From contig JAAAIG010000058.1 of NCBI GenBank assembly GCA_015852425.1, forward strand, positions 17,873-81,872: 64,000 nt of DNA, written 5' to 3'. The notes below the pieces were generated by a model. The model was not told where the DNA came from, did not search any database, and worked only from the letters and a program-made list of their open reading frames with translations. This DNA is from Gryganskiella cystojenkinii. Its lineage: Eukaryota > Mortierellomycota > Mortierellomycetes > Mortierellales > Mortierellaceae. Within the stretch, counting starts at the first letter, position 1, and the number at the start of each line of letters is the position of its first letter. Shown piece by piece: positions 1-11,349 of this stretch. Both the position numbers and the translations under genes were made by a program.

Positions 1-1588
1 TGAACATGGGGCTCGAGTAACGGATGAAATAGCCGAGCCCGTAACAGATCTTTGGATTGGGTTCCTCCTCGAGCTGGCGTTGTTTCTGGAGCTTGGCTTC
101 TGCGGGGTTGAAAAAAATGCCATCCTCCTCCCCTTCACCGATCTCTTCTTTTTCCTCTTGAGTGGCATCGCCCTGCGTCGATCCTCGCTCGTGAAGAAAA
201 GGCGGAAATTTGTCCTTCTCAGCATGGTACTTTTCAAAAGCCTGTTGGGTCAGCGGTTGGGACGGTTTCCAGGCCGCGTAAGAATAAAGACCAAAAGAGT
301 TGCACTCCTCTTTGCAGATCAAACTGAGGAGCTCGTCCAGTGTCAATCGGTGTTTGAACCTTCGACGGCGAGATGGATGTGATGCCAAAGAACTGGAGCC
401 ATTGCAACTATTCTGCTGGTGTTGCTCCTGTTGTTGTTGGTCCTTGTCATCTCTAAAAGTCTCCAAATGATCTTGAAACGCGTCCAAGATCCGGGCAACA
501 TCCATCATAGGACCATAAAGTCTCTCGTCAGTAAAGAAGGAACGGTTCTCGACCAACTCCATGATGCTCTCGAACGGATCAGGGCCTTGGCATGCATCCG
601 CTTCAAATTGGTCGTTTCTGTTGACACTGCCCTTGTTGTTGTTTTGGCTGTTATCATCTTCGAGCTCGTTGAATCGGTGGACCAGAACGCGGATGAGGAG
701 TCGACAGTAATCTTGGTCATAGGGATCCAACTTTAAAAACTTTTGAATCGATTTAGTGTCATTCACGGTCGAAGAAGACGCTTGGGCCGCATCATCGTCG
801 AGAGCCACCGAGTTTGCGAGTATGAAGGGACGAAAGAGCCTTTTGAGGAATCCGCACTCGTATCGATGGATCGTTCCCCAATCTTGGTCCCTACAACTTT
901 TCCTGGCCTTGGTCTTGTTCTTGCCTGATTGAGTTGTGTTTACTGCGCGGGTGATGTCCTTGAGATCGCTAAGGACCGATTCGCAAGCACCTTCGTCAAC
1001 ATCGTGTTCGTCCTCATCATCATCGTCGTCGTCGTGGTTGGGATCACAGTACCAAATCTCGCCACAGCCGTGGCATTCATCCTTGACGATCTCCATACCC
1101 TTCTCCCGTTTTTTCCATGGCCGCCAGCGCCGGGGCTCTCCTTCCTTGACCTCTCCACCCTTTTCGTAATCATCATCCTCGTCGTCGTATCCCGTCTTGT
1201 TTAGAGGTCCAAGACAGAACCCACATCGTTTCCTTCGATTGTCCGAGTCGCAGATCGTGGCATGAGCGGGTACCTCGAAGATCAAAGTACCTCGGGGGAT
1301 ATTAGAGGCCTTGGCAACCAAGATTCGCCCTCGGTTCTCGGTCTGGACTCGCTCGATGAGTTCGCTCGCATTAGCAATAACGCTGATATCGCGTTTGGTT
1401 CTCTTTCGTCGAGATTGTTCCTGGCTGTTGCTACTGTTGATGTTGGGGGTCTCAAGATCGGAGGGTGCTTGATCCAGGACCTTGTCATTGGTGTCGAAAC
1501 CAGTATCCTCTCGTTCATGGTCGTCCAGATTCTGTTGCTCCAATTTGAACCGTCTTGTGCCTGGCTGTCTGTCTTTTGTGCTCAACAT
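1..1588 (-). CDS. MYND-SET (SMYD-like) lysine methyltransferase, 3' end missing
   Basis: One uninterrupted frame runs from an ATG at 1588 down to base 1, about 529 codons, and leaves the window without a stop, so the C-terminus is missing. After a polar N-terminus comes a SET start (around residue 95, IPRGTLIFEVPAHATICD), then a MYND-type zinc finger: CGFC, an acidic insertion, CHGC, WYC, and finally HRYECG. Near the cut edge are the SMYD-type SET core ECNSFGLY and the run leading into the NHSC motif (FIRYSSPMF), which itself lies outside the window. Established: SMYD proteins transfer methyl groups from S-adenosylmethionine to lysines of histones or other proteins. Inference: this one does too. 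The Asp/Glu-rich insertion inside the MYND finger is unusually long. No intron is needed. Substrate and cellular site cannot be read from the sequence. Confidence 0.85.
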   Translation of the reverse strand, partial: MLSTKDRQPGTRRFKLEQQNLDDHEREDTGFDTNDKVLDQAPSDLETPNINSSNSQEQSRRKRTKRDISVIANASELIERVQTENRGRILVAKASNIPRGTLIFEVPAHATICDSDNRRKRCGFCLGPLNKTGYDDEDDDYEKGGEVKEGEPRRWRPWKKREKGMEIVKDECHGCGEIWYCDPNHDDDDDDEDEHDVDEGACESVLSDLKDITRAVNTTQSGKNKTKARKSCRDQDWGTIHRYECGFLKRLFRPFILANSVALDDDAAQASSSTVNDTKSIQKFLKLDPYDQDYCRLLIRVLVHRFNELEDDNSQNNNKGSVNRNDQFEADACQGPDPFESIMELVENRSFFTDERLYGPMMDVARILDAFQDHLETFRDDKDQQQQEQHQQNSCNGSSSLASHPSRRRRFKHRLTLDELLSLICKEECNSFGLYSYAAWKPSQPLTQQAFEKYHAEKDKFPPFLHERGSTQGDATQEEKEEIGEGEEDGIFFNPAEAKLQKQRQLEEEPNPKICYGLGYFIRYSSPMF

Positions 1589-2211
1589 TTCGCTTTTTGT
1601 TTTTTGATTTTGTGAGTGGGCGTGTGCGTGTGAGCGTGGCTGCAGTAAATGAGGGGGGTATGAGAAAAGAAGAAAACAAGAGATAAAAGATAACAAAAAA
1701 AAAATATATAAAAAAATGGCGCAAATTAGAAGGGTGTGTTGGTGATCAAAAACACAGAAAGCAGCAATGCAGGAATGCGAAAGAACGAGCACGCAACTAT
1801 CTAGTTCACCTTGCTATATTTCAGTCAGTGATTATACAGCTTTTGTTGTTCTTCCTGTCGCTCTTTCGCTAGTCAGTGTGCGTGGGAATTGTCGCCATTA
1901 CGTGATGAGTGGGTCCCAGTCCAACTCCTGCCTGCATGACAGAAAGGACATGCAAATTAGGGAGAACGGGAAAGAGAGGGTGCGCGCGGCCTTGGAACCT
2001 TGTGTTCTCACCCCGTGGTTTGAACTCTATTGTGGAAGCAATGTTTATAGCACGCCCCTGCAGGAACAGAACAACGGCTATTCCGCTACTTCCCTGTCTG
2101 TTTTGATGAATTCCTCCATTCTTTTTAAACAAGCCAAGTTCTGAGCACAACCAACCTTCTAGCCAAAAAAAAATTATTTCTTACAAATTGTGCTATGTTT
2201 GTTTAAAACTA
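1589..2211. other. Intergenic region with A/T tracts
   Basis: This 623-base stretch lies between the start of the SET gene and the 3' end of the XMAP215-like gene. It holds the 5' leader of the SET gene (A-rich around 1690-1715) and the 3' flank of the microtubule gene. Short ORFs here have no recognisable similarity. I see no RNA gene. Confidence 0.6.
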
Positions 2212-5200
2212 TTAAAAGTATTGATTGCCCTGCTGCCCCTGATGTTGCCCTGGTTGGCCCTGGCCGTTACCACCCTGAGTGGCTGCGGCCTGTTGTTGAT
2301 GGAACTGCTGCAGTGCCATCTGAGACGAGGTCAGGTTCTGAGTCTTCATCCTCGCCAGTCTCTCTTTCATCAACGCTACTGTCTGTGCTCGTTCCTTGGC
2401 TGCCATGGACTCTTGCAAGGACTGCAAGGAGGGTGAAGCAGAGGGAGATGATATGGGTTGTTGTTGATGCGATTGGATTGGACTCGAGAATCCGTGTTGA
2501 CCATTTCGGTCCCCAAACTGTGATTGAAAAGGTGCCCCACCGGCTATGCTTGTCGTGGAAGAAGACAGCATCGTAGGTGATCCTGTGATGTTTGACGACC
2601 CAGGTTGGTATAGTGAAGTTGGTCTCGCGAGTCTGTTATGCTGAGCCAAAATCTTTTGTTGCTGAAGTTGGTGTTGCTGATAGTCAAGGTCGTGCTGTTC
2701 CCGACCCGACAGGCTACCTTGCAAATCCTGGACTGGTGAAGGTGTCTTGGATTCCTATGTTCATGAGGAACCATAACGATCATTTTGGTTAGCATTCAGC
2801 AATAAAGGCGGTTGGCTATCAAAGAAAAAAAAAACACACCGTAAAGAAAACTACTTACATTCTTATATCCAAACATCTGCTGCAGACGTGCAAGACGATC
2901 TTTGTAAGACTCGGCTCCACCACCTGAGCTGGGGCTTCCACCCTCGGCGGTGGAATCGACACCCGACATCATACTCTCACGCCTCCGCGCTGCAATCAAG
3001 GCTGCTGCGGCGGAAAGATCCATACCAGAACTCTCACGATGACCCGTTGATGATGACATTGACAAAGAGCCTCCCGTAAGACTGCTACCGATTCCGCTGC
3101 TTCCAGAATTGGTGCTTGAGCTAATGCTCGAGGCACTACTTGGCCCCGATCCCATACCAGAGGTAGTTGCAGGTCCATTATTGTTGCTGTTGTTGGTACT
3201 GTTTGCCTCGGCCTCCAAATTCGCAAGACCACGGCGGATATAACTTTGGAAAAAGGTTCCAGTCTTGGATAACTGAGCATTCACCTTGGATTCCATGTTG
3301 GGATACATCTTTTGGAATGCATACAAGTCAGAAATCCCCTACATGATCAAAGATATGACTTTGGTGAGTAAAATGATATCGCAGAATATTACGACCTTTG
3401 CAAGGATTACACCACCTTACCTGTTTAGTCTCCTCTCGTGTGCCAATCTTGGTAAAGATTTGAGTAAGTCGACTATTCATCTCGGTTTCAGTAGCACCGG
3501 CTCCTTCCGAGTCACTAGCGCTATTGCTTCCAGCACCGTTCATGCTCTGAGACGACGGTGTTGATGTGCCTGGTCTAAATGGACTCTGAGGTCTTTGCTG
3601 CAGACCTTGACCTTGGCCCATGGACCGATTAAGTGAAGCGCCCGCGCCTCCGAAATCTGTTTGGTATTGTTGTGATAGTTGAGATGATGCCATACCGAAT
3701 CCCGAGGGTGATCCAAAAGTTGATGGTTGCTGCATTGCTCCGGGTGATGACATGGGTTGCATCGGCGGTTGGAACTGCGGCGACTGTGGTGTCTGAAGCC
3801 CAAACGGTTGCTGTTGATTCAATGTCTGACCAGGCATAGAGCCCATTATCGACATTCGATCTCCTCCACGACCACTGAGAGCGCTCGGACCGCCATTACC
3901 CATCGACATATTTGGCATGGGCTGAGTTGCAGGATTCAAGACTTGCGTGATTGGCCTCTTCTTGGAGCCTGTCATGTGGACCAGGTATTGGTGAATTACA
4001 GACTTTGTTGGATCCTGAATCAGATCCAAGTGGTTAAAGACCTCGTCGCCCAATCCAGACGACAATTCCACGAGAACAGTCTTGACTGTCCTCAAGGGCA
4101 TATCTCCCAAAGGAACGTTCTCCTGAGCTCGTCGTTTCCACTCTGGAGGAGAAATCGAGACCAAAAAGTCATTCATGTCGGCTAGGAGTTCGTTGGGTTT
4201 CAGAGTACCGGCGACGACACACTCCTTGATTGTCTTTGTCAACTTCCAGATACACTTCATGATCAAATCCCCGAACTTGGCTTGGTGGGCTGCCTCTGCT
4301 GGGTCGCCGTTGCCGCTCCGCAGTGGCTGTGCGCATCTGACCAAAATCAAGAGGAGCGCATTAAACGTGGCGTTCCTGTTACTGTTCTCCAACACCTTGA
4401 CCATCGTTACATTCAGGGCCTTGGCCAGCTGCTGACCGCTCTCGACACGATCAAGGTTCTTATCCATTAGGCGACTCGCAAGTTCATGCAAAAGGTTGTA
4501 TAGCGTCTCCGACTGGACTCTGCTCGCCAGCTGTTTGTTCGAGAAGAGACTGACGAGCGAGTTCACCAAGTGCTTACAAACTCTGGTCTTGGAACTATTG
4601 CGTTCGTCCAATGCCGTGTAGGCCAATCGGATCTGGAGAGTATGCGCAGACACGAGCTCGTTGATGTGTGGGTATATCGGCTCCAGGGGTCCATGAAGCG
4701 CCTTTTCCAGGTTCTTGAGAGCATCGATACTCTCTTGGGGAATATCACTGGTGATATTGGCGACAATAATATCCATTTGTGCCTCGCCGCGCCGATCACC
4801 TCCCGAGAGTGAAAGCCTCTTGATCTGTGTCGAAGGTGGCACAACGATGGCGGGAGGAGCTTGGGGCATTCCATTTTTCATCTGCAAACCATTGGCGAGA
4901 CCCCCTATTCTCGAACCGTTCATTGGCAAAGACGATGGCCCAAGACCGTCAACGGGGTCGAAAGGCCGTTGCAGATTCCTGCCCATCGATGGATCTTTCA
5001 AAGGTGCAGATGGGGCTTGATAATCATCATAGTCAGTTTGCATGTCATGCAAGCGAGAGACACGCTGAGGAGCACCAGGAATACCCGAGTCCATTGCGGA
5101 TGGGATGCCCTGCCCTGGTTTTTTCAATGTCAATCGGGAGCGAGAGGCCAAAAGACTAGATCCTTGAGGCGGTCCAGGGAGCGAAGGCAGCGGCGGAATT

Positions 5201-8200
5201 GGCGATGTTTGCTGCTCACGGGGAGGTCCTGCCATCGATGAAAGTCCACTTGATGCAGGTTTTGCGGCCGGTTTGGAAGGCTGGGGCAAGCCCGGAAGTG
5301 CAGATGCGCCTGGGCGAGCTCCGGCTTTCACTCCAGGTCGGGGAAGACTTGGCAAAGTGTTCAAAGCTCCTGGTGCTGCCTTGGAGGCTGTTCCCGCTGC
5401 CGATGGTGGTCGTGGCGGTGGTGCAGGCTTTGCAGCTTCAAGCATGGGCATAATCGCGGCTTTCGCAGCCCCCTTGAGATCGCTGCATTTGGACACGATT
5501 GCATCATAGCCAACACTCCCCATTAGGATCGGTAAGAACGACTGACCTGCTTTGCGCACATCGGGACTTCGATCCTGAAGACATTGCAAAACCGGTGGGA
5601 TCAGAGGTGATAAATCCGGAAGAGTGACATCTCGCTCCTTGGCGCCTGCACTGAAAGTTGAAAGCCAGATCAGGAGATCTTTGCGGAGGGTAGGCGAGTT
5701 TGTGACAAGCGACACTGCGAGGGACGAGACCATCGAATCCAAACCAGACTGAGTCGCAAATGCATCAAGGGCCCCAATAGCTGTGCTCCTGACGTTGTCT
5801 TTCTGATCCGTCAAGCAACTGGCGACGTTGGCACAGAGGATCCTGGCAAATTTGTCAAAGGGTTTACCCATCGCGACTGCCAAGTTAGTGCAGATCTCCA
5901 TGGTCAAAATCTGAAGGTTCTTGTTGCTGTCTCCCAGACGAAGCTTCAGTGCCCCAGGAAGACCACCGAGATTAGGTTTGATACGCTTGTTGGCATCCAC
6001 GATCGCCGCCACCTTCTCCAAACCCTCTTTCCTGACCTTCCAGTTGGCATCCCCGCATTCCTCGAGCAAGGCAGATGTAAATTGGTTTCCGATGTCGACC
6101 TTGGGGAATAGTTCATCCACAGCGGCACTTCCAGCAGCCTCTTCGACAACTCCCTTGGACACCTGAGGAGGCTCCATATCCGCAACCTTGGCAAACTCAG
6201 CGTCGATGGTTGCGAGTAGTGACGAGTTGCAATCCTCGACAAAAGATCGTATTCCTATGGGGTGGTCACACGAAGGGCGATAAGTGATGTATTCACACAT
6301 ATTGGTGACATTTCGATTAATTTGAGCAACACCTCACCACCTCACTTACCGGGACCAATGAATCGTCTCAGTGTTCCGAGCACGCCGACAGCATTTGTTC
6401 GAACCGCGGCATTCGCACTGCCCAACGCAATCTTGAGGAAATCAATCAACTCACGAACTTGCAATCCTGTGATACCAAAGTCTTCCAGCTGTTGATTGAT
6501 CCAGAGCAATGAATCCGCCAGAGCTTTAGGTGCCTTGAGCTTCTTGAGAGGGTCGTATGACTGGCTCAGAACAAACTGTAGCGAGATCGTTTCCGCGTAG
6601 ACTGTCAAGCAATCGCCTGCCGCCTTCTTTAACTTGATGTCTCCCATCTTGTCGATCATGGCTACGTTTTCCAAAACACGAGAATTGATTAAACTCGAGT
6701 TCTCCAATAAAACCCTTTAAATGACTTTTGGATAAACACAAAGATCCTTACCTGGGATTGTCAAGGCTGCACACGCCTTTGAGAAGGTAGGTAGCTTTTG
6801 AGCCTGAAGCTGCAAGATACCGTAAAGTTTGGATGTGACCTGGAAATTACTTTCTTTCCAGCCTGGTTTCTTGGCCAAGACTCTCGTAATCAGCTCTGCC
6901 TCGAAGCTGTCGTTGGTCTCAATAAGCTCATGAAGTTTCTCCATCGCCTCCAAACGAATCTTCCAGCTCGAATCTCCAAACTCGGCAATCAGCTCTGGTG
7001 TCAAAAAATCTGCAGCTTGCTCCTCGGCAGTTTCATTCGAGAATTTGTACCGCAGAGGTTCCTCTTCCTTTTTGGACCCACCACTGCTTGCTACTGGCGC
7101 CACCTTCTTGGCGCTCGCTGGGGGGGCTGACGCTGACGGCGCAGTCTTGGCGACGGGTTTCTTGGCCCCAAGCACGGCTGGTTTTGCGACTGGCTTTTTT
7201 GCAGTTGCAGCAGTCGGGGCTGGTGCCTCAGCAGCAACAGGTTTCTAGATATTGTAAACAAAGTTAGTTAGAGATATTTTCTCCATGACAAGAAAGGAGG
7301 TGTTGATGCCACATTGTTTTAAAATACCTTGGCAACTGGCTTTGAAGTCGTCAAAACCTTTGGTGGGGCAGCTTTAGGTGGAGCAGCTACTGGTGCAGCT
7401 TTGGCTTTTACGACAGCCTTCTCGGAGTACTCTTTGACCTTGCCCATCTTCACCGCATCCAGCTTTTCCAAATATGCCAACAGCGGTTTTTCTCCACAGC
7501 ACTTCATCAGCGTTCCCAGTGCCTCGGCTGTCGCCTCTCGGACTGCTGCATCACCATCATCGAACACCTTGACCAGCATCTCGCAGGCGGTTTTGATTTC
7601 GGGCTTGGACGGTACGATCTTGATTTCCTTGAGTCTTTGCACTTGCAGTTTGATGACCTCGGCCCTGATCTGTGGATTTTTGTGGGCCACGTTCGCTGTC
7701 GAGTCCTCCAAAAGTTCCGAATAAGGTATTGTACTATACATTGCGTTCAGAGCTCCTGCCAGCGCTTCCACAACCGTGACCTTGCGTTCCTTTAGACGAT
7801 CCATGACTAGTGCCGTAACTGAGGACTTGTACTTGTTGAAGTTCTCACGAAGTCCGCGCGCCAATCCTTCCAGACAGTTTGCTGCCACAATGACAATGTT
7901 GATGTTCGTATCCGTCATGCGCTATTAACATTGAACTGAGAGGTCAGTGGAGCACTTGTGACCAAACGCACAGAGTAGAATTTGAACAAGAAATTTGTGT
8001 TTCCTTACTTTGCCCAAGGATCCAACAAGTTCGGAGTAGTGGTTGTCAAGAATCTTGGGTGACTTGCAGAGGATAAGCAGTGCATCCAGGGCTTCCTTAC
8101 GTTCCTGCCACTTTTTGGATGCCAACAGTTCGTAAAAGTTGCTCTCCATCTTGGCGTTCACATCGACGGGATCAAAGAGATCGAGTTCATCGACAACAAT

Positions 8201-9558
8201 CATTTCCTCATCCTCGTCTTGTCCGCCGTCGCCCCCATCCCCATCGCCACCGTTCGCTTCTGCAGCAGCGGCCATCTCGGCTTGTTGTGATCGAAGGTAT
8301 TTGAGCTGTGTGGGCTTTTCATCGGGTAACTTTTCAAATGCCTCTCCAAGTTCCTTGAGTTGTACTGGTTTCAGGTCTTCGAGCGAAGGCATAATGGCTT
8401 TTCCGAGCCACCGGTAGAGTTCAATTGTTAGGGCGTTCGCCTCAGCACGAACGTTTTTGTCGGAGTGTCCAAAGAGTGGAGGCAGTTTTTTCACAAGTGG
8501 CTTTACGTTCAGATTCCGTACGCCAAAGGTTCTATTGAGAGCAGAAAAAAAAAATGAGTGACGCCATGTTAGGATGCGATGATCCGAGTAGCATAACGAA
8601 CCAAAAAAAAAAAAAGAAAAAAAAAAAATCCTTGGATAATCTCTTGTTACCGAACAATGGCGGCGAGAGCATTGGTTGTGGTAGCGACAAGCTTTGGCAG
8701 TTTGGCATCCAATCCTGGTAATACGTCCTCCTATGATGCCAATGTTGATGCAGCAATATATGCGAGTGAGTACAGTGCGTTGGAATGTAACACGTTCCTC
8801 TATTTTTCCACCTTTGTGCTGGTCGTGTGCATCTCCTTTGATCAAAACAACTTACAATGACCGGATCTGGAGAATCGACTTCGACGTACAAGAGAATCAA
8901 GTCCAGTGCCTTTGCTTTTGTTCCAGCTCTTGTTGATGACAGACACTTTTCTACCACTGCAGGCACCACCGTGTTCTTTGTCCTATTCGATAACCAAAAA
9001 TAAAAATAAAAACCAAGTAATATAGTTAGCATATTGGCATATTGGCATATTGGCAACTCCGTGGAGTCATGCAAATAAAGCAAGAGAGAACAGACGAAAA
9101 GAAGCTCCTTGCACAGAAGAAAAGCTTTCCCTGGCCTGGTTTCGTTTACCTATTTGGATCCGGTGCATTCTCGACGAATTGGATGAGGGTGGTCAATCCT
9201 GATTCTTGTGCGACGGCATTCGAGTCCAGTGCAATCTTTTTCAGTGAGCCCTCGAATCGTCGAAAGTCAGAGTCCTCGACGCTTGTCCGAAAGAGCTTTG
9301 CCAGTTCTTCATATGCCGAGACGCGAGCTTTCCAGTTCTATTGTTGAAGGATTGAATAACAGTGTGTTTCAAAACACGCGAAGACGAGCATGAGAGAAGA
9401 GGCTTAATGACACGCACAGACACAAAACGTTGATTCGGTGTCAGAGACAGAGAAAGATAAAAAGAGAAAGAGAAAGCGATAAATACCTTGTGGTCTAGTC
9501 GCTCCTGAACTGGAATCTGGGTAAAGTTTTCTTCTGGTGCGCTGCCGTGTTCATCCAT
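2212..9558 (-). CDS. XMAP215/Dis1/CKAP5-family microtubule polymerase with five TOG domains
   Basis: Eleven exons in consistent phase give 2081 residues: 9558-9487, 9337-9150, 8982-8856, 8730-8651, 8531-8009, 7921-7328, 7244-6752, 6661-6350, 6254-3421, 3338-2859 and 2754-2212. TOG HEAT arrays begin near residues 10, 270, 580, 850 and 1295. Hallmarks are the opening RLDHKNWKAR, the KWQERKEALDAL and SWKIRLEAMEKL helices, and IDKMGDIKLKK in TOG3. Gln/Ser-rich low-complexity segments follow TOG4 and fill the C-terminus. Established: this family binds tubulin through TOG domains and speeds plus-end growth at spindle poles and kinetochores. The length matches animal XMAP215 (about 2000 aa) rather than the two-TOG yeast Stu2/Alp14 (about 800-900 aa). 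The start at 9558 (MDEHG) is preferred; an in-frame ATG at 9567 would add three residues. Confidence 0.93.
9029..9052. repeat. Three tandem copies of an 8-bp unit in an intron
   Basis: The unit gcatattg occurs three times in a row inside the second intron of the XMAP215-like gene, close to the acceptor at 8983. It is a simple tandem repeat; no function is implied. Confidence 0.8.
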
Positions 9559-11349
9559 GACAGACACGCGTTCTTATTTTTGAATTCAGGCCCTGAGAGT
9601 GGCTGGGTGGGGTAAGTGGGTGGGTGAGAGGGTGATTACAGGCTCAAGCTGTCAAGCGGTGAGTGAAATGAAAAAAGGGGTTGGGGTTTGTGAGTAGACA
9701 ATGAATGAGCAAACAGGGGCCAATGTGTGCGATCGTTATGACGAGAGCGAATGAGGAAAAAGGTCTTGTGGACTGATGAGCACAATCAATGGTAGAAAAT
9801 AAAAACAGGCTGAAAAACAGGTAGCGTGAAAAGCAGGGTGGAGGAGGAGGTTTATGTTAACGAAGAATAGAGACAAAGAAGAAGAAGAATAGAAAACAAA
9901 GTGGGGACCCGTTGTTGATGTGGTGGAAAAAGAATAACAATGTCAAAGACGATGACGGGAAACGAAAAGGCGTTGGTCCGTCAGGTACAGGACACACCTC
10001 AAAAAAAAAAAAAAAAATCACGGGACCATTTCAACACGTGACTTGTTCGGTTGCTGGTCGCGACCCTTTCTGGTTCTTTTACCGTCCTTGTTCCTTTCTA
10101 CGTCCACAGGTATTGACGCGGACAAAGAAATGAAAACCAGCGTGTAACCTGCGGTGTCGTGTAGCGGGACGTGGACACGCGCTTGGCATGGAGGGGATCA
10201 TTGCGAGAGGCGTGGTCGTACTGGAAAAGTGGCAAGTAGGCGATAAACCAGATCTGGGGAACGCCAATGACGGGGCGAACGTAGACAGGGTTGGGAATGG
10301 AGGGAAAATAGATATCTTGCATTGCTGCCTCAAGCGCCAAACAGAGCTTGTAATGGATTAATTGGGGGTAGGGCAGCTGGAACGAAAAAGCAAGTATGAG
10401 AGCCATAGATGAAGACAGAAGCGCACATGAGACTGACGGTAAGGGGTGCTCTCTCAACAGTGAAAACGGGGTTCAAAGGCGAAAAGTATATCAATGGGGA
10501 AATATTTTCTGGACTAAATCGAGAGGACTGAAGAATGGCTTGTGAAAATTGACAAAAAGAGAGTAAAAGACAGAAATCCCGGTCACTAAATCACAGCGGC
10601 CTCGCTCGCGGACCCTTATTATAAATCAACAGATGCCGTAAGAGATCGCCAGGTGGCCAATCTCAAGCTTGAAGTTGTGAGCTAGAGGGGGTGAATGTAC
10701 AGCATCTACTCAGAAACACCCCTTAAAAAGAAAACCTGCAGGAATTGAACGAGGCAAAAGAAAGAGAGCTCGTTGCTCAACCGTTACACGGAAAGAGTGC
10801 ATGACACCAGGGCGAAGTAATTAACAACAAGCGCATTCACCAAAGGAAGCGCATTCACCAAAGGAAGCGCACAGAATTTTTGATGGAAAGGCGAGGGGGA
10901 AATAATTTCGCTCCTTTCTTTCGTGCCTCATCAGCTTCCCCACGGCCTTCTCCCAATTTGCATTTTCCACCAACGGCACTTCACTATCTCGGTGAACGAC
11001 AATAGACTTCAGATCTCCCACCGAGTTGACTTAAATTGGTCGCGAGGCTCGTTCACCGCCTTTCTACTTCACCTGATTCACAGTGGGATACAGCGACCCG
11101 TCGTCATATATAATAGTTGTAGTGTCGAGCGATTTGCACTATACTCGATTGGCCTTGGATCTTGCTCAAGTCAGATTGTCCCAAGTTCTTCCAGAGATTC
11201 GGTGTAGCTGAGTGAGTCTCAATTTCTCGATGGAGGTTTATTATCTTACCGTACCGTCCTGAAACGATGGAAACGAAGGCGTTTACTTTTGCCCCCACTT
11301 TTTTTTTTTTAAAAAAAACACGTTACATAGTTTCCCGGTTCACAACACC
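9559..11349. other. Divergent intergenic region, about 1.8 kb
   Basis: This lies between the starts of the minus-strand microtubule gene and the plus-strand pseudokinase gene, so it should hold both promoters. It is rich in purine runs. A minus-strand open stretch at 10098-10457 (119 codons) is noted but not supported as a gene. A TATA-like tatataa lies near 11105-11111, about 240 bases before the ATG at 11350. A small tandem repeat sits at 10831-10866. Confidence 0.5.
10831..10866. repeat. Two tandem copies of an 18-bp unit
   Basis: The 18-bp unit gcgcattcaccaaaggaa is present twice back to back, followed by a partial third start (gcgc). It lies about 480 bases upstream of the pseudokinase gene. 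It could be promoter microduplication; no known site is recognised. Confidence 0.8.

Noticed and set aside
80..1615. Several plus-strand and short minus-strand ORFs
   Set aside because: They are shadows of the single minus-strand MYND-SET frame, which lacks a stop inside the window.
10098..10457. Minus-strand frame of 119 codons rich in Pro and aromatic residues
   Set aside because: It has a possible acceptor near 10380 but no recognisable family, no clear upstream exon and no second support. Left as unsupported.
10735..10800. tRNA-like minus-strand stretch (GTGTAACGGTT ... GTTCAATTCC)
   Set aside because: It resembles a D arm and a T loop, but acceptor and T stems do not pair and no anticodon arm can be drawn. 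At best a relic.
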